Of a stretch of DNA of 64,000 bases, positions 36,050-45,785 are shown piece after piece. A model generated the notes under the pieces. That model ran no database searches and was not told the origin of the DNA. It worked only from the letters and a program-made list of their open reading frames with translations. Source of the DNA: an uncultured Gammaproteobacteria bacterium (lineage in GTDB: Bacteria > Pseudomonadota > Gammaproteobacteria > Steroidobacterales > UBA11654); the NCBI GenBank assembly GCA_902634075.1, contig CACPJA010000001.1, forward strand, positions 1 through 64,000, in the 5' to 3' direction. Each line of letters opens with the position of its first letter. The stretch's first letter is position 1. The position numbers and the translations under genes were made by a program.

Positions 36050-36451
36050 ATGTCAACATCCATAGTTTATTACTCAGGTAACCTAAGAACTGAAAGCACC
36101 CATATCGAGTCTGGTGAAAACTATATAACAGATGCGCCAACTGATAATAAAGGGAAAGGAAAAGCCTTCTCGCCTACCGACCTAATAGCCACAAGTCTTG
36201 CTAACTGCATGCTGACTATTATGGGAATCATAGCTAAAAGAGAGTCTCTACAAATTGAAGGCACAAGAGCAGAGGTAACTAAAATAATGTGTAAAAACCC
36301 TAGATGCATTAGTGAGATTAAAATAGATTTTCAGTTTCCAAGGGACTATGGTGATGAGCAGAAGAAGTTGTTAGAAGAAGGCGCTCTAAATTGTCCTGTT
36401 GCTAAGAGCTTATCTGCGAATCTAATTCAAACAATTAATTTTTATTACTAG
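36050..36451 (+). CDS. OsmC/Ohr-family protein
   Basis: A 133-residue OsmC-like protein; family members reduce organic hydroperoxides. The pattern KAFSPTDLIATSLANCMLTIM carries the first cysteine, and GALNCPVAKSLS the second, the spacing expected for the peroxidatic pair. The middle IEGTRAEVTKIM and the basic strand region follow the family. It is the YhfA-like or general OsmC branch rather than Ohr, judged by the short length and sequence. It lies 9 bp after azurin and its end overlaps ubiK by 17 bp. Confidence 0.85.
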   Translation: MSTSIVYYSGNLRTESTHIESGENYITDAPTDNKGKGKAFSPTDLIATSLANCMLTIMGIIAKRESLQIEGTRAEVTKIMCKNPRCISEIKIDFQFPRDYGDEQKKLLEEGALNCPVAKSLSANLIQTINFYY

Positions 36452-36650
36452 TTTTTATTTTTTTCTTAATGGATTCTATTTCTTTTTTTAATTCATTGAT
36501 TTCCGAGCGCTCAACAAGATCCATTTTTTGGACAGCCTCTTTAACTAAAAAAGTTAGGTTTTTTTGAATATCTTCTTTGGCCTCCTTGGCTGATTTAGGA
36601 AGAATAGATGAAAGATTATTTGACCATTTTTTGAAATTATCGTTATCCAT
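36435..36650 (-). CDS. ubiK: Ubiquinone biosynthesis accessory factor UbiK
   Basis: A 71-residue helical protein with the YqiC/BMFP layout: an amphipathic N-terminal half (WSNNLSSILPKSAKEAKEDI), then QKNLTFLVKEAVQKMDLVERSEIN, then a coiled coil (LKKEIESIKKKIKT). The LDLVSREEF-like segment (MDLVERSEI) is the mark of the family. UbiK helps the soluble ubiquinone-synthesis enzymes together with UbiJ. ubiE and ubiB lie about 2.3 kb away on the other strand. Confidence 0.8.
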   Translation of the reverse strand: MDNDNFKKWSNNLSSILPKSAKEAKEDIQKNLTFLVKEAVQKMDLVERSEINELKKEIESIKKKIKTSNKN

Positions 36651-36723
36651 AATCGCTTCGAATAGAAAACTTCGATATTATCATTAGTAACAATGAGCAT
36701 AAAGCAACTATTGATAAAACAAA

Positions 36724-37962
36724 ATGATTGAAAAAAGAGAACAAGGCAAAAAGAAAAAAAGTCGTTTGGGCTTTTTTATAGGTTTTTTCATCGCTCTAAT
36801 AGCTGTTATTAGTCTTGGGCTGTTTTGGCTCGACAGACAATTGCTAAATCAGCAATTGCTGTCATCCTTTGATGGCTTGATTGAAGACTTAAATGGATAT
36901 GTGTTTTTGGAGTTCTTCCAATACTCTATGGAAACAACTGTGCCTGTATTAATTCTTGGAATGTTGCTGGCCTATGTCTTAATGAGAATTCTAGCTTTAA
37001 TCTGGAGGTCGCCAAGAATTATAAGGGAAATGCTTGCGAATAGAAGCGTTAAACGCACACAAAGATTGCTCAATGATAGTCTAATATTGTTGTCTAAAGG
37101 AGACATGAGGAGAGCTAAGAAAAAGCTAAAGTCTGCTAGCTCCACTAACCATCCTATACTCCAAAGTTTTCTACTAAATATAGAGATGAGTATTGACTCA
37201 GGAGATATTGCAGAATCTCATAATTGGGTGAAAAAAGCTTCCAGCAAGTTACCTGAAGTCAAAGACTATATATACCTTTTCGCCAGTAAGTTATTGATTG
37301 ATGCAGAGTGCTTTATAGATGCTAGATCCTATGTTGATGAATTAATAGAGTCCAATCCAAAGAACCCTGCTGCTAATCAGTTGCTGTTCGAGATTCTAAA
37401 AGACACTAGGGATTATGATTTAATATTGAGAAAGATTTTTGAGTTCACTGATTACATTAAAGATGATGAACTTGCTCAGACAATCCATAGTTTGGTTAAA
37501 GAGGCTATTAAGGATCAAAAGCCTACCAAAACCATTTTTGAGCGAATCCCTAGGTCAATTGATAAACACCCCATGATAATTACCTCAAAAATTGAGGCCT
37601 GGATAGACAACAAAGAATACTTAAAAGCTGAAACAGAGCTAAGAAAACAAATTCCCAATAACTGGAATAAAGAATTAATCATTCTTTATGCAGAACTAGG
37701 TGAGGACAATTTGAATGGATTATCAGAACGGGTCGATAAATGGTTAGAAGAGAGACCAAAAGATGCCAAGCTCTGGTTAGTAGCTAGCCGGTTGGCACAA
37801 AAAGATGGATTATGGTCAAAAGCTCAGCAGTGTATTGAAAGATCTATTGAAATAAAGCCTGTGAGTGAAGCATACACCGAATTAGCTCTTATTCTTTCTG
37901 AGCTAGGAGAAAAAAAACAAGCCTCAGAAGCATTAAAGTTGGCTAGACAAACAAGTGGTTAG
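36724..37962 (+). CDS. hemY: HemY-like inner-membrane TPR protein
   Basis: A 412-residue protein with two membrane segments (FFIGFFIALIAVISLGLFWL near residue 17-36 and VPVLILGMLLAYVLMRILAL near 74-93) followed by tetratricopeptide-like repeats to the end. The order, membrane hairpin then RSVKRTQRLLNDSLILLSKGD then helices, is that of gammaproteobacterial HemY, an accessory protein of coproporphyrin/protoporphyrin steps. HemY usually closes a hemCDXY operon; here it heads xerC-ubiE-ubiB, 20 bp before xerC, without hemC or hemD. Confidence 0.72.
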   Translation: MIEKREQGKKKKSRLGFFIGFFIALIAVISLGLFWLDRQLLNQQLLSSFDGLIEDLNGYVFLEFFQYSMETTVPVLILGMLLAYVLMRILALIWRSPRIIREMLANRSVKRTQRLLNDSLILLSKGDMRRAKKKLKSASSTNHPILQSFLLNIEMSIDSGDIAESHNWVKKASSKLPEVKDYIYLFASKLLIDAECFIDARSYVDELIESNPKNPAANQLLFEILKDTRDYDLILRKIFEFTDYIKDDELAQTIHSLVKEAIKDQKPTKTIFERIPRSIDKHPMIITSKIEAWIDNKEYLKAETELRKQIPNNWNKELIILYAELGEDNLNGLSERVDKWLEERPKDAKLWLVASRLAQKDGLWSKAQQCIERSIEIKPVSEAYTELALILSELGEKKQASEALKLARQTSG

Positions 37963-37982
37963 GCTCTTAGCCTATTGCGTGA

Positions 37983-38882
37983 ATGAAAACAGAATCTCAA
38001 CATTTAAAGGGTAAATTTCTTCAATTTTTAGAAACTGAAAAGCGTTATTCTAAGCATACCGTAAAAAATTATTCTAAAGATATTGATGATTTAGAAAATT
38101 TTTGTAGTGCCAAAAAAATAAATGCGTGGGATGAAATTAAGCCCCATCATGTTAGAACTTATGCCTCTCAGATTTTTATTGATGGGTTAGGCGCCAGAAG
38201 CATTCAACGCAAGCTTTCTGCCATTAGAAGCTTTATGAATTATCTAGTCAGAGAGAATCTCCTTAGAACGAATCCTGCAGATGGGGTTAAAACTCCTAAA
38301 GCCGCAAAAAAATTACCGGGTGTCTTGGATGTCGACCAAATCAATCAATTGCTAAATATTAAATCCACTGAACCAATATGCCTAAGAGACAAAGCTATAA
38401 TGGAGCTTTTGTACTCTTCAGGGTTAAGGCTTGCGGAGCTTGTTGCTCTTAACCCTATTGATCTTAATATTCAGGACAAAAGTCTCACTGTAATAGGAAA
38501 AGGAAATAAAAAAAGAATGTTGCCCATCGGGTCCAAAGCAATAGACGCTATCAAAGCATGGATAAAAGTTAGATCTCAAATTGCTGCGCCTGATGAGGAA
38601 GCTCTCTTTGTCGGTAATAGGGGCAATAGACTAAGTAGAAGATCGATACAAAGCCGAATCAATCACTGGGCAAAGAAAAACGGTTTAGCTCAAGATGTTT
38701 ATCCTCATTTACTCAGGCATAGCTTTGCTACCCATCTATTAGAGGCCAGTGGAGATTTGAGAGCTGTACAGGAATTACTAGGACATAAAGACATTAGCAC
38801 CACTCAGGTTTATACTCATCTTGATTTTCAGCACCTTGCTGAAACTTATGATAAGGCCCACCCTAGATCAGGTAAGAAGTGA
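37983..38882 (+). CDS. xerC: Tyrosine recombinase XerC
   Basis: Resolves chromosome dimers at dif with XerD. It is 299 residues (E. coli 298). The N-terminal SAM-like domain includes [15 protein letters not shown]. The catalytic set is complete: R149 ([10 protein letters not shown]), K173 (GKGNKKR), H242 and R245 ([13 protein letters not shown]), H268 ([15 protein letters not shown]) and nucleophile Y277. No phage or island genes are adjacent, so it is the housekeeping enzyme. Its stop overlaps the GTG start of ubiE by 4 bp. Confidence 0.92.
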   Translation: MKTESQHLKGKFLQFLETEKRYSKHTVKNYSKDIDDLENFCSAKKINAWDEIKPHHVRTYASQIFIDGLGARSIQRKLSAIRSFMNYLVRENLLRTNPADGVKTPKAAKKLPGVLDVDQINQLLNIKSTEPICLRDKAIMELLYSSGLRLAELVALNPIDLNIQDKSLTVIGKGNKKRMLPIGSKAIDAIKAWIKVRSQIAAPDEEALFVGNRGNRLSRRSIQSRINHWAKKNGLAQDVYPHLLRHSFATHLLEASGDLRAVQELLGHKDISTTQVYTHLDFQHLAETYDKAHPRSGKK

Positions 38883-39628
38883 CGGAAGAGAGAAAAAAAG
38901 TAAGCTTTGGCTTTAAGAGCGTAAGCGAAGAGGAGAAGACACAAAAAGTTGGTGAAGTCTTTGATTCGGTTTCTGGGCAATACGACCTTATGAATGATTT
39001 GATGTCATTCGGCATTCATAGATTTTGGAAACGTTTTGCTCTTATGCACACTGGCCTTGAAGAGGGAATGAAAGCACTAGATGTAGCAAGTGGTACTGGT
39101 GATCTTGGTGTCTTATTACAAGATCAGGTTGGAGAATCGGGTACGGTTATTCTAACTGATATCAATGCCTCTATGCTTCACCAAGGAAGATCTAAGTTAT
39201 TGGATCAAGGCAAGCTTAAAAACATGCAGTTACTCCAAGCCAATGCTGAAAACCTTCCATTTGAAGACAATATGTTTGATTGTGTGACGATAGCCTTTGG
39301 GTTAAGAAATGTCACCGACAAAAATGCAGCCCTGTCCTCGATGTATAGGGTTCTCAAACCGGGAGGAAGACTTTTAATCTTAGAGTTCTCAAAAGCGAAT
39401 GAACTGATCTCTCCTTTTTATGATTTTTATTCCTTCAATGTGCTTCCAAAATTAGGGGAGTGGGTTGTGAACGACGGAGATAGCTATAAATATCTCGCTG
39501 AATCGATCCGCGTTCATCCTGATCAAAAGAAATTAATTGAAATGATGAGTAGCGCAGGTTTTATCGATACAGAATATTTTAATCTAAGCGCAGGCATAGT
39601 GGCACTACATATTGGGCATAAGGCTTAA
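38879..39628 (+). CDS. ubiE: Demethylmenaquinone/demethoxy-ubiquinol methyltransferase UbiE
   Basis: The C-methyltransferase of ubiquinone and menaquinone synthesis, 249 residues (E. coli 251). The SAM site is [15 protein letters not shown]; other conserved segments are [25 protein letters not shown] and [26 protein letters not shown]. The start GTG 38879 overlaps the xerC stop. ubiB follows 1 bp after its stop, with no ubiJ gene between them. Confidence 0.95.
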   Translation: MTEERKKVSFGFKSVSEEEKTQKVGEVFDSVSGQYDLMNDLMSFGIHRFWKRFALMHTGLEEGMKALDVASGTGDLGVLLQDQVGESGTVILTDINASMLHQGRSKLLDQGKLKNMQLLQANAENLPFEDNMFDCVTIAFGLRNVTDKNAALSSMYRVLKPGGRLLILEFSKANELISPFYDFYSFNVLPKLGEWVVNDGDSYKYLAESIRVHPDQKKLIEMMSSAGFIDTEYFNLSAGIVALHIGHKA

Positions 39629-39629
39629 G

Positions 39630-41231
39630 ATGAAATCATTGCAAATATTAGCTCGGCTGTTTAAAACACATCAAACATTAATTCGTTATCAATTAGATGT
39701 GTTTTTTGTTGAGTCTGATTTCCTGAAACCTCTTCGATGGGTATTTTTAATTTCGCCCGGCTTATGGTTTAGAAAAAAAACAAGCCTTGCAAAGGGAGAG
39801 CGGCTTAGGTTGGCCCTTGAAGATCTAGGCCCTTTGTATGTCAAATTTGGTCAATCACTATCTACGAGACCTGATCTTCTTCCAGAAGATATTGCCTCTG
39901 AGCTATCTAAGCTTCAAGATAAAGTCCCCCCATTCTCTGGCGAAGTTGCAGAACAAGAAATATTCGATGCTTTTGGCAAAAAACCTAAAGAAATATTCGC
40001 TGATTTTGATAAAGAAGCCTTTGCATCAGCTTCAATAGCTCAAGCTCATTTAGCCACTCTCCATAGTGGTGAAGAAGTTGTGGTGAAAATACTTAGGCCT
40101 AACATATGGGAAGCTATAGAAAAAGATATGGAGATTCTTTTTCTTTTTGCTAGGTTGCTTGAAAATTATTCAGATGAGTCAAAAAGATTAAAGCCCATGG
40201 AGGTGGTGAGGGATTACCAAACTTCAGTTATGCATGAACTTGATTTGCTCAGAGAGGCTGCAAATTGTTCACAAATTGGGAGAAACTGGGAAGGCTCCGA
40301 AATTATAAAGGTTCCCAAGATCTATAAGGATTACTGTAAAACAAATGTTCTGGTTCAAGAACGAATATATGGGATCCCTATTAGTGATGTTCAACAATTA
40401 ATGACTGCTGGTGTTGATCTGAAAAAGCTTGCTACTAATGGTGTAAGAATATTTTTTACTCAAGTTTTTCACCATAATTTATTTCATGCGGATATGCATC
40501 CGGGTAATGTATTTGTTGATATTTCAAACCCAGATAAGCCCCTGTATGCGGCTGTGGATTTTGGAATTGTGGGCAGTCTTGATGATTTAGATAGGCGGTA
40601 TCTAGCTCTATCTTTCTCTGCTTTTTTTGAAAAAGATTATAAATCTATCGCTTCTAACTTTTTAGCTGCAGGCTGGGTGCCCAGTGAAACAAGACTAGAC
40701 ACTTTTGAGGCATCAATTAGGACTGTTTGTGAGCCTATAGCTGATAAACCTCTAGAGGAGATTTCATTTGGTCAGGTCTTAATCAGTTTGTTTCAAACAG
40801 CTAGAGAATTCAAAATGGAAAATCAACCGCAGTTGGTGCAACTTGAAAAAACGCTTCTTAATATCGAAGGTCTAGGTAGACAGCTCTATCCAAAACTAGA
40901 TATTGTTGCTGCAGCAAAACCTGTGATTTCAGAGTGGAGAGAGCAACAGACGGATCTAAAGACAATCCTTGCCAAGCTACAACAAGATGCTCCTGAAATT
41001 AGAAAAACTATTGAAGAGCTGCCGAGCCTAGCAAAACGTGTAATCAATAGCCAAAATAACAACCAAAGCAATGAAGAATTTTTCAATCAATTTTCAAAAA
41101 CTGTCTATAAAAGTCTTTTAGGTATTGCGGTTATGATTACGGGAGGCATTCTTCTTGGCTTGGAAATAATCTTAGGGTGGCTGTTAATGGGCGCAGGTTT
41201 TCTTGTTATATTATTGTCTAAACCAAAATAA
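39630..41231 (+). CDS. ubiB: Ubiquinone biosynthesis atypical kinase UbiB
   Basis: A COQ8/ADCK-type ATPase needed for ubiquinone synthesis. From ATG 39630 it has 533 residues (E. coli 546). It shows the KxGQ motif LYVKFGQSLSTRPDLLP, the Ala-rich loop ASASIAQAHLATL, the catalytic HADMHPGNVFVD, and AVDFGIVG. Two C-terminal hydrophobic segments (LLGIAVMITGGILLGLEIILG and WLLMGAGFLVILLS) anchor it to the membrane. The sulfotransferase gene starts 11 bp after its stop. Confidence 0.93.
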   Translation: MKSLQILARLFKTHQTLIRYQLDVFFVESDFLKPLRWVFLISPGLWFRKKTSLAKGERLRLALEDLGPLYVKFGQSLSTRPDLLPEDIASELSKLQDKVPPFSGEVAEQEIFDAFGKKPKEIFADFDKEAFASASIAQAHLATLHSGEEVVVKILRPNIWEAIEKDMEILFLFARLLENYSDESKRLKPMEVVRDYQTSVMHELDLLREAANCSQIGRNWEGSEIIKVPKIYKDYCKTNVLVQERIYGIPISDVQQLMTAGVDLKKLATNGVRIFFTQVFHHNLFHADMHPGNVFVDISNPDKPLYAAVDFGIVGSLDDLDRRYLALSFSAFFEKDYKSIASNFLAAGWVPSETRLDTFEASIRTVCEPIADKPLEEISFGQVLISLFQTAREFKMENQPQLVQLEKTLLNIEGLGRQLYPKLDIVAAAKPVISEWREQQTDLKTILAKLQQDAPEIRKTIEELPSLAKRVINSQNNNQSNEEFFNQFSKTVYKSLLGIAVMITGGILLGLEIILGWLLMGAGFLVILLSKPK

Positions 41232-41241
41232 TAGGCTTCTT

Positions 41242-42348
41242 TTGATTGATCTTGATTCTGTGCTCAAAAAAATAAATCTTCCTCTGGGTGAAGATGATTT
41301 TAAAGAACCCTTGTCTATTCTTCTTAATGACTATTCGAATGTATCGAATCTTAACCGGTTAGGCGCACTAACATTTGAAAATGGCATTAAAGAAAAACTA
41401 ATAGCTCGAGCTAAGCTTTTAAATTTTATTAACTCTAATGATCTAGAAGAACCATCATCCCCTATTATCATAAGCGGGCTTCCCAGATCAGGAACCACTT
41501 ATTTATTCGACCTAATGTATTGTTTTGAAGAGTTTAGAGCCCCGCTTACTTGGGAATTATTTGAAATGATGCCCGTGGCTCAATCAAAATATCAGCGCGC
41601 TTACAAACAACTAAAAACAGAACTAAGATTGGCATTATTTAAAGCTTTAGTTCCAAACTTGATGAGTATTCATCACATGAAATCAAACCTTCCCGAAGAG
41701 TGTCAGCTGATCACTGCTTTAGACTTTAAAAGTATTAGCTTTGCTTATTCTGCAAGAGTCCCAAACTATCAGGATTTTATTGGTCATTGTAATTATTCAT
41801 CTGCTTTTATGTGGCATAAAAGATTCTTACAAGCAATGGAAACAACAAAAAAACCTGGTTACTGGCTATTAAAAGATCCCTGCCATATACAACACATAGA
41901 AGAAATTCTAAACGCATACCCAGATGCAAAGTTTATATTTATTCACAGAAACCCAGAAGAGATCATAGGTTCCATAAGCAGTTTAACCTTTAACCTTAGA
42001 TCTGCATTCTCTAAGGGCGTCGATAATGTTGGATTGGGGAAAGAGTCATTATCATTTTGGGGTAACGCCAGTAAGGAGTTTCTTAAACAAAGACGTCAGA
42101 TCCCAGAATCAAATATGGTTGATATTAACTTTCTCAATTTTACCAATGATCCTATTGGGTCAATAGAAGCAATCTTTAGAAAGTTCAGTATTGATTTAAA
42201 CCAAGAAACTAGAGAGAAAATGCTGTCTTTTGTAGAACAAAAAACTCAATTATCGATAAAGCATAATTACAGTCTTGATGCATTTGGACTCAAAGAGGAG
42301 AAGGTTAACAAAGTATTTAGCGCTTACAGAAATGAGTTTAATCTTTAA
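41242..42348 (+). CDS. Sulfotransferase family protein
   Basis: A PAPS-dependent sulfotransferase-fold protein of about 368 residues. The 5'-phosphosulfate loop is IIISGLPRSGTTYLFDL, and the 3'-phosphate motif region is WLLKDPCHIQHIEEIL followed by AKFIFIHRNPEEIIGSI. TTG 41242 is the likely start because an AGG stands six bases before it and the previous codons lie inside ubiB. Members of this group modify glycans, lipids or small molecules; the substrate is unknown. It follows ubiB closely and overlaps the trpA end by 4 bp, tail to tail. Confidence 0.83.
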   Translation: MIDLDSVLKKINLPLGEDDFKEPLSILLNDYSNVSNLNRLGALTFENGIKEKLIARAKLLNFINSNDLEEPSSPIIISGLPRSGTTYLFDLMYCFEEFRAPLTWELFEMMPVAQSKYQRAYKQLKTELRLALFKALVPNLMSIHHMKSNLPEECQLITALDFKSISFAYSARVPNYQDFIGHCNYSSAFMWHKRFLQAMETTKKPGYWLLKDPCHIQHIEEILNAYPDAKFIFIHRNPEEIIGSISSLTFNLRSAFSKGVDNVGLGKESLSFWGNASKEFLKQRRQIPESNMVDINFLNFTNDPIGSIEAIFRKFSIDLNQETREKMLSFVEQKTQLSIKHNYSLDAFGLKEEKVNKVFSAYRNEFNL

Positions 42349-43106
42349 GCTCGAAGCGTGTTCAAAAAATCTGTCGCAGTGATTTTTTGCTCAATGGCTT
42401 CTACTAAAGCAGACCCTATGATAATTCCATCAACGTATGGCTCGAGCAACTCAACGTCTGCTTTACTCCTGACGCCAAAACCTGCACACACTGGGATATT
42501 CGAGGAAGCCTTGACTGTCTCTAAGTAACCCACTACTTCTTTGGAAAGCCCTTCATTGCCGCCGGTAACACCCTTCACAGTCACGGCATACAAAAATCCT
42601 GTGCTGTGTTTTGCTATTGTGTTTATTCTGTTCTCCGGTGTTGCGGGTGTAACCAATTGGATCATAGCAAGCTTAGCCTTATTGAATACTTCTCTTATCT
42701 CTTCGCCTTCCTCAATGGGGAGATCAGGGATGATAAAACCATCAATACCTGCTTCTAGCGAAGCTTCTACAAGCTGGTCATAGCCATAAACATATAGCGG
42801 GTTCAAATAACTCATTAAGACAATTGGTGTCTTGGTGTTTAAGGTTTTTAATTCTTCCAAAATCCACTTCAGGGTTACTCCGCTTTCAATGGCTGCGTGA
42901 CTTGAGCGCTGTATTGTCACTCCGTCAGCCATAGGATCGGAAAATGGAACGCCAATCTCTATAACATCGGCTGTTTTAGCTAAGGCTGTTATTAGATCTA
43001 AAAAACTGTCTTTATCTGGATAACCCGCAGTAATAAAAGGAACAATAGCGGGGCCACTTTGCTTTGTATTTTCCACAGAATTTGTTATTAATTCACTACC
43101 AAACAT
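42345..43106 (-). CDS. trpA: Tryptophan synthase alpha chain
   Basis: Cleaves indole-3-glycerol phosphate and passes indole to the beta chain. The 253 residues include VIEIGVPFSDPMADGVTIQ, with the conserved Glu and Asp catalytic region, LMSYLNPLYVYGYDQ, GFIIPDLPIEEGEE and YAVTVKGVTGG. It is a little short of the E. coli 268 aa, lacking nothing visible. It is the last gene of the operon, 12 bp after trpB. Confidence 0.95.
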   Translation of the reverse strand: MFGSELITNSVENTKQSGPAIVPFITAGYPDKDSFLDLITALAKTADVIEIGVPFSDPMADGVTIQRSSHAAIESGVTLKWILEELKTLNTKTPIVLMSYLNPLYVYGYDQLVEASLEAGIDGFIIPDLPIEEGEEIREVFNKAKLAMIQLVTPATPENRINTIAKHSTGFLYAVTVKGVTGGNEGLSKEVVGYLETVKASSNIPVCAGFGVRSKADVELLEPYVDGIIIGSALVEAIEQKITATDFLNTLRA

Positions 43107-43118
43107 TATTATGACCTA

Positions 43119-44339
43119 TTAAATTTTTAATACCTTACTAAGGGTGGGCATGTCTTTGTCGCCCCTTCCCGACAAACCAATAATAATTGTTTTCCCTTGA
43201 TTTCCTTCAGCCCATTTTTTAGCGCCGACAAAAGCATGTGCGCTTTCTAAAGCTGGAAGAATTCCCTCCATAGAACAGCAAGCTCTAACCTCTTCTAGGG
43301 CCTCATCATCTTCTGCTGAAGTGTATGTTACTCTGCCTATTGACTGCAGGAAAGCATGCTCCGGTCCGACCCCAGGGTAATCAAGACCTGCAGATACAGA
43401 GTGTGTTTCTTGAACTAAGCCATCTTCATCGTGGAGTAACATAGAGTAAGTTCCATGCAAAATCCCAGGTTTTCCTGAAGCAAGCGTAGCTGCATTGTCG
43501 CCTAATTTTTGACTCCTTCCGCCAGCCTCAATCCCTATTAATTCGACTGATTCATCACCAAGAAATGCATGAAAAATACCGATCGCGTTTGAACCTCCTC
43601 CTACACAAGCAAACACGGCATCGGGCAGGCCATTTGTGGCTTTTATTATCTGATCTTTAGCTTCTTTGCCAATAATAGATTGTAACTCTCTGACCATATA
43701 AGGATATGGATGTGGGCCAACCACTGAACCTAAAATATAGTAAGTATCATCTGGGTTGCTCACCCAATCTCTGAACGCTTCATCTACCGCTGCTCTTAAT
43801 GTTTGGTCGCCAGCTGTTACAGGGACAACCTCGGCGCCCAATTGTCTCATTCTGTCCACATTGGGTGCTTGCCTTTCAATATCAACTGCTCCCATATATA
43901 CAACACAAGGAATACCAACTCGTGCACATGCAGCCGCTGACGCTACTCCATGTTGACCAGCTCCAGTTTCTGCGACAACTCTTTTAGCATTCAGTTGTTT
44001 TGCAATTAAAGCTTGTCCCAATGCGTTGTTTATTTTGTGAGCGCCTGTGTGCGTCAGGTCTTCTCGTTTGAGATACACTTTAACCCCCCATAATTCAGTC
44101 AATTTTTTTGCATAGGTAAGGCCCGTTGGGCGTCCTGCCCATTGATTGAGCTCCTCTGAAAGATCTTGTTGAAAAGCGCTATCGTTCAAAAGTGTTTTAA
44201 CTTTTTTATCGAGATTCTTTAAAGCTGGCATCAAAGTTTCAGGAGCGTATTGACCTCCAAATTCTCCAAAACGACCGTGCTCATCAGGAAGCTCGCCACT
44301 TAGAAGCTGTGTTAGTAATTGTTTGTTCTTCTCATCCAT
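43119..44339 (-). CDS. trpB: Tryptophan synthase beta chain
   Basis: PLP enzyme joining indole and serine, 406 residues (usual 397). It contains RPTGLTYAKKL, the PLP lysine in LTHTGAHKINNALGQAL, AETGAGQHGVASAAACA, and the phosphate-binding GGGSNAIGIFHAF, plus SAGLDYPGVGPEH. It belongs to the TrpB1 type that pairs with TrpA. Its start overlaps trpF by 8 bp. The gene is clearly richer in G and C than the genes at the left of the window. Confidence 0.97.
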   Translation of the reverse strand: MDEKNKQLLTQLLSGELPDEHGRFGEFGGQYAPETLMPALKNLDKKVKTLLNDSAFQQDLSEELNQWAGRPTGLTYAKKLTELWGVKVYLKREDLTHTGAHKINNALGQALIAKQLNAKRVVAETGAGQHGVASAAACARVGIPCVVYMGAVDIERQAPNVDRMRQLGAEVVPVTAGDQTLRAAVDEAFRDWVSNPDDTYYILGSVVGPHPYPYMVRELQSIIGKEAKDQIIKATNGLPDAVFACVGGGSNAIGIFHAFLGDESVELIGIEAGGRSQKLGDNAATLASGKPGILHGTYSMLLHDEDGLVQETHSVSAGLDYPGVGPEHAFLQSIGRVTYTSAEDDEALEEVRACCSMEGILPALESAHAFVGAKKWAEGNQGKTIIIGLSGRGDKDMPTLSKVLKI

Positions 44340-44949
44340 GATTCATCTCTTTATCGAAAGCACGAACAATTCTAATGAATTCAATAATTTTTTGTTCGCT
44401 TTTAATACCTCTTTCTATCTCAACACCGCTGCTAACATCAACACCGAAAGGCCTGACATGGGTTAAAACATCTTTAATATTGTCAGTTTTTAAACCGCCT
44501 GCGAGCAAAGCCTTTTTTGAGCCACAAACTAGTTTCGCTCTCTCTTGATTAACCAGGTTGCCTGTTCCGCTCACCGGTCCCTCAAACAACGCAAAAGGCT
44601 TATCTTCGATGATGCTTGGATCAAAAGTCTCCTTATCTCGATAGACTTTTAGCGGATGTGTGTGGCCTTTTAAGTCAAAGGAATCAAAATCACTCGCATC
44701 GGTTTGCAAATATTTAACCTTCACATGATTCAAAACCCTATCAACTTCACTTTGCTTGGGGTGCAGCATCACAGCAACAGTATCGATACCATCAGGAATC
44801 AATTCGATTAGTTGCTTGGCCTCTTCTGGGTTTATATATCTTGGAGAACCCTTTGCAAACACGAAACCGAGCATGTCGGCGCCACTATTAACAGCTGTCT
44901 CGACAGACTCTGGTGTTTTTAATCCGCATATTTTTATCCTTGTGCTCAT
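44332..44949 (-). CDS. trpF: Phosphoribosylanthranilate isomerase
   Basis: A TIM-barrel isomerase of 205 residues; it turns N-phosphoribosylanthranilate into the deoxyribulose form. RIKICGLKTPESVETAV with the catalytic Cys, MLGFVFAKGSPRYI, and GVDVSSGVEIERGIKS are the family segments. It is a separate gene here, unlike the E. coli TrpCF fusion. It overlaps trpC by 4 bp and trpB by 8 bp. Confidence 0.95.
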   Translation of the reverse strand: MSTRIKICGLKTPESVETAVNSGADMLGFVFAKGSPRYINPEEAKQLIELIPDGIDTVAVMLHPKQSEVDRVLNHVKVKYLQTDASDFDSFDLKGHTHPLKVYRDKETFDPSIIEDKPFALFEGPVSGTGNLVNQERAKLVCGSKKALLAGGLKTDNIKDVLTHVRPFGVDVSSGVEIERGIKSEQKIIEFIRIVRAFDKEMNHG

Positions 44950-45785
44950 TTTTGTTTGTGCGCTTCCTCTGCTGTTTTTCTAAACTCTATCAAGGCGCTT
45001 TCAGGGCTATTGGTTTGCATTAAAGCTGTTCCAACGAGTGCTCCGGAATAACCCCAATCGACTATTTTTGAAACATCGTTTGAGTTTAAAATTCCGCTTT
45101 CTGCTATACAGACAATGTCCTCTGGCAACAATTCAGAAAGTTTATTAAATCGCCCAAAGTCAACTTCGAGTGACTTCAAGTCTCTACAGTTAACCCCGAG
45201 CATTAAAGAATCTTTGGAATCACTAAACCTAGAAACAGCAGCGCAACTTTGTTCTAGCTCCTTTTTATTAAAGGCTTCAATTAAGACAAACATGTTGTGC
45301 TCGAGAGCTCGTTTTATCATTTCTTCTAGTTGCCCCTCATCGAGAATAGCAGCGATCAACAAGACGCCGCTAGCCCCACAATAAAGAGATTCAGATACTT
45401 GGTAGGGATGAACCAGGAAGTCTTTTCTCATAAAGGCAACATCTGGGAATGCATTGCTAAGCTCTTTGAGGTCATCGAGTGAGCCAGAAAACCTTGAGGG
45501 TTCTGTCAGTACTGAAATTATATCTGCCTTGCCTTTGATGTAATCGCTTACTTGCTGTCTCATTTGAAAATCATCACTTGAGAGGTTGCCAGAAGATGGC
45601 GATGTTTTTTTGATCTCTGCGATTAAACAAAAGCTTTGGTTATTCAATATGAAGGGTTCAGCAGGTTGAGCGTCAATGACACGATCTAGGATCTCTTGCT
45701 CGCTAAGAATAGCTGAGTTGTCTTTGTACCTATCAAGACTGCTAGAAGCCATAGTGGATAAAAAATTATTGTTCTCTTTACTCAT
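44946..45785 (-). CDS. trpC: Indole-3-glycerol phosphate synthase
   Basis: A single-domain enzyme of 279 residues (family 260-270). It shows the N-terminal LIAEIKKTSPSSGNL with the catalytic Lys, VLTEPSRFSGSLDDL, MRKDFLVHPYQVSES, GVNCRDLKSLEVD and CIAESGILNSNDV. It sits between trpD (8 bp overlap) and trpF (4 bp overlap). Confidence 0.96.
   Translation of the reverse strand: MSKENNNFLSTMASSSLDRYKDNSAILSEQEILDRVIDAQPAEPFILNNQSFCLIAEIKKTSPSSGNLSSDDFQMRQQVSDYIKGKADIISVLTEPSRFSGSLDDLKELSNAFPDVAFMRKDFLVHPYQVSESLYCGASGVLLIAAILDEGQLEEMIKRALEHNMFVLIEAFNKKELEQSCAAVSRFSDSKDSLMLGVNCRDLKSLEVDFGRFNKLSELLPEDIVCIAESGILNSNDVSKIVDWGYSGALVGTALMQTNSPESALIEFRKTAEEAHKQK

Noticed and set aside
37983-38882. Integrase of a mobile element
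   Set aside because: Length, motifs and neighbours (hemY, ubiE) fit housekeeping XerC; no attachment repeats or phage genes are present.
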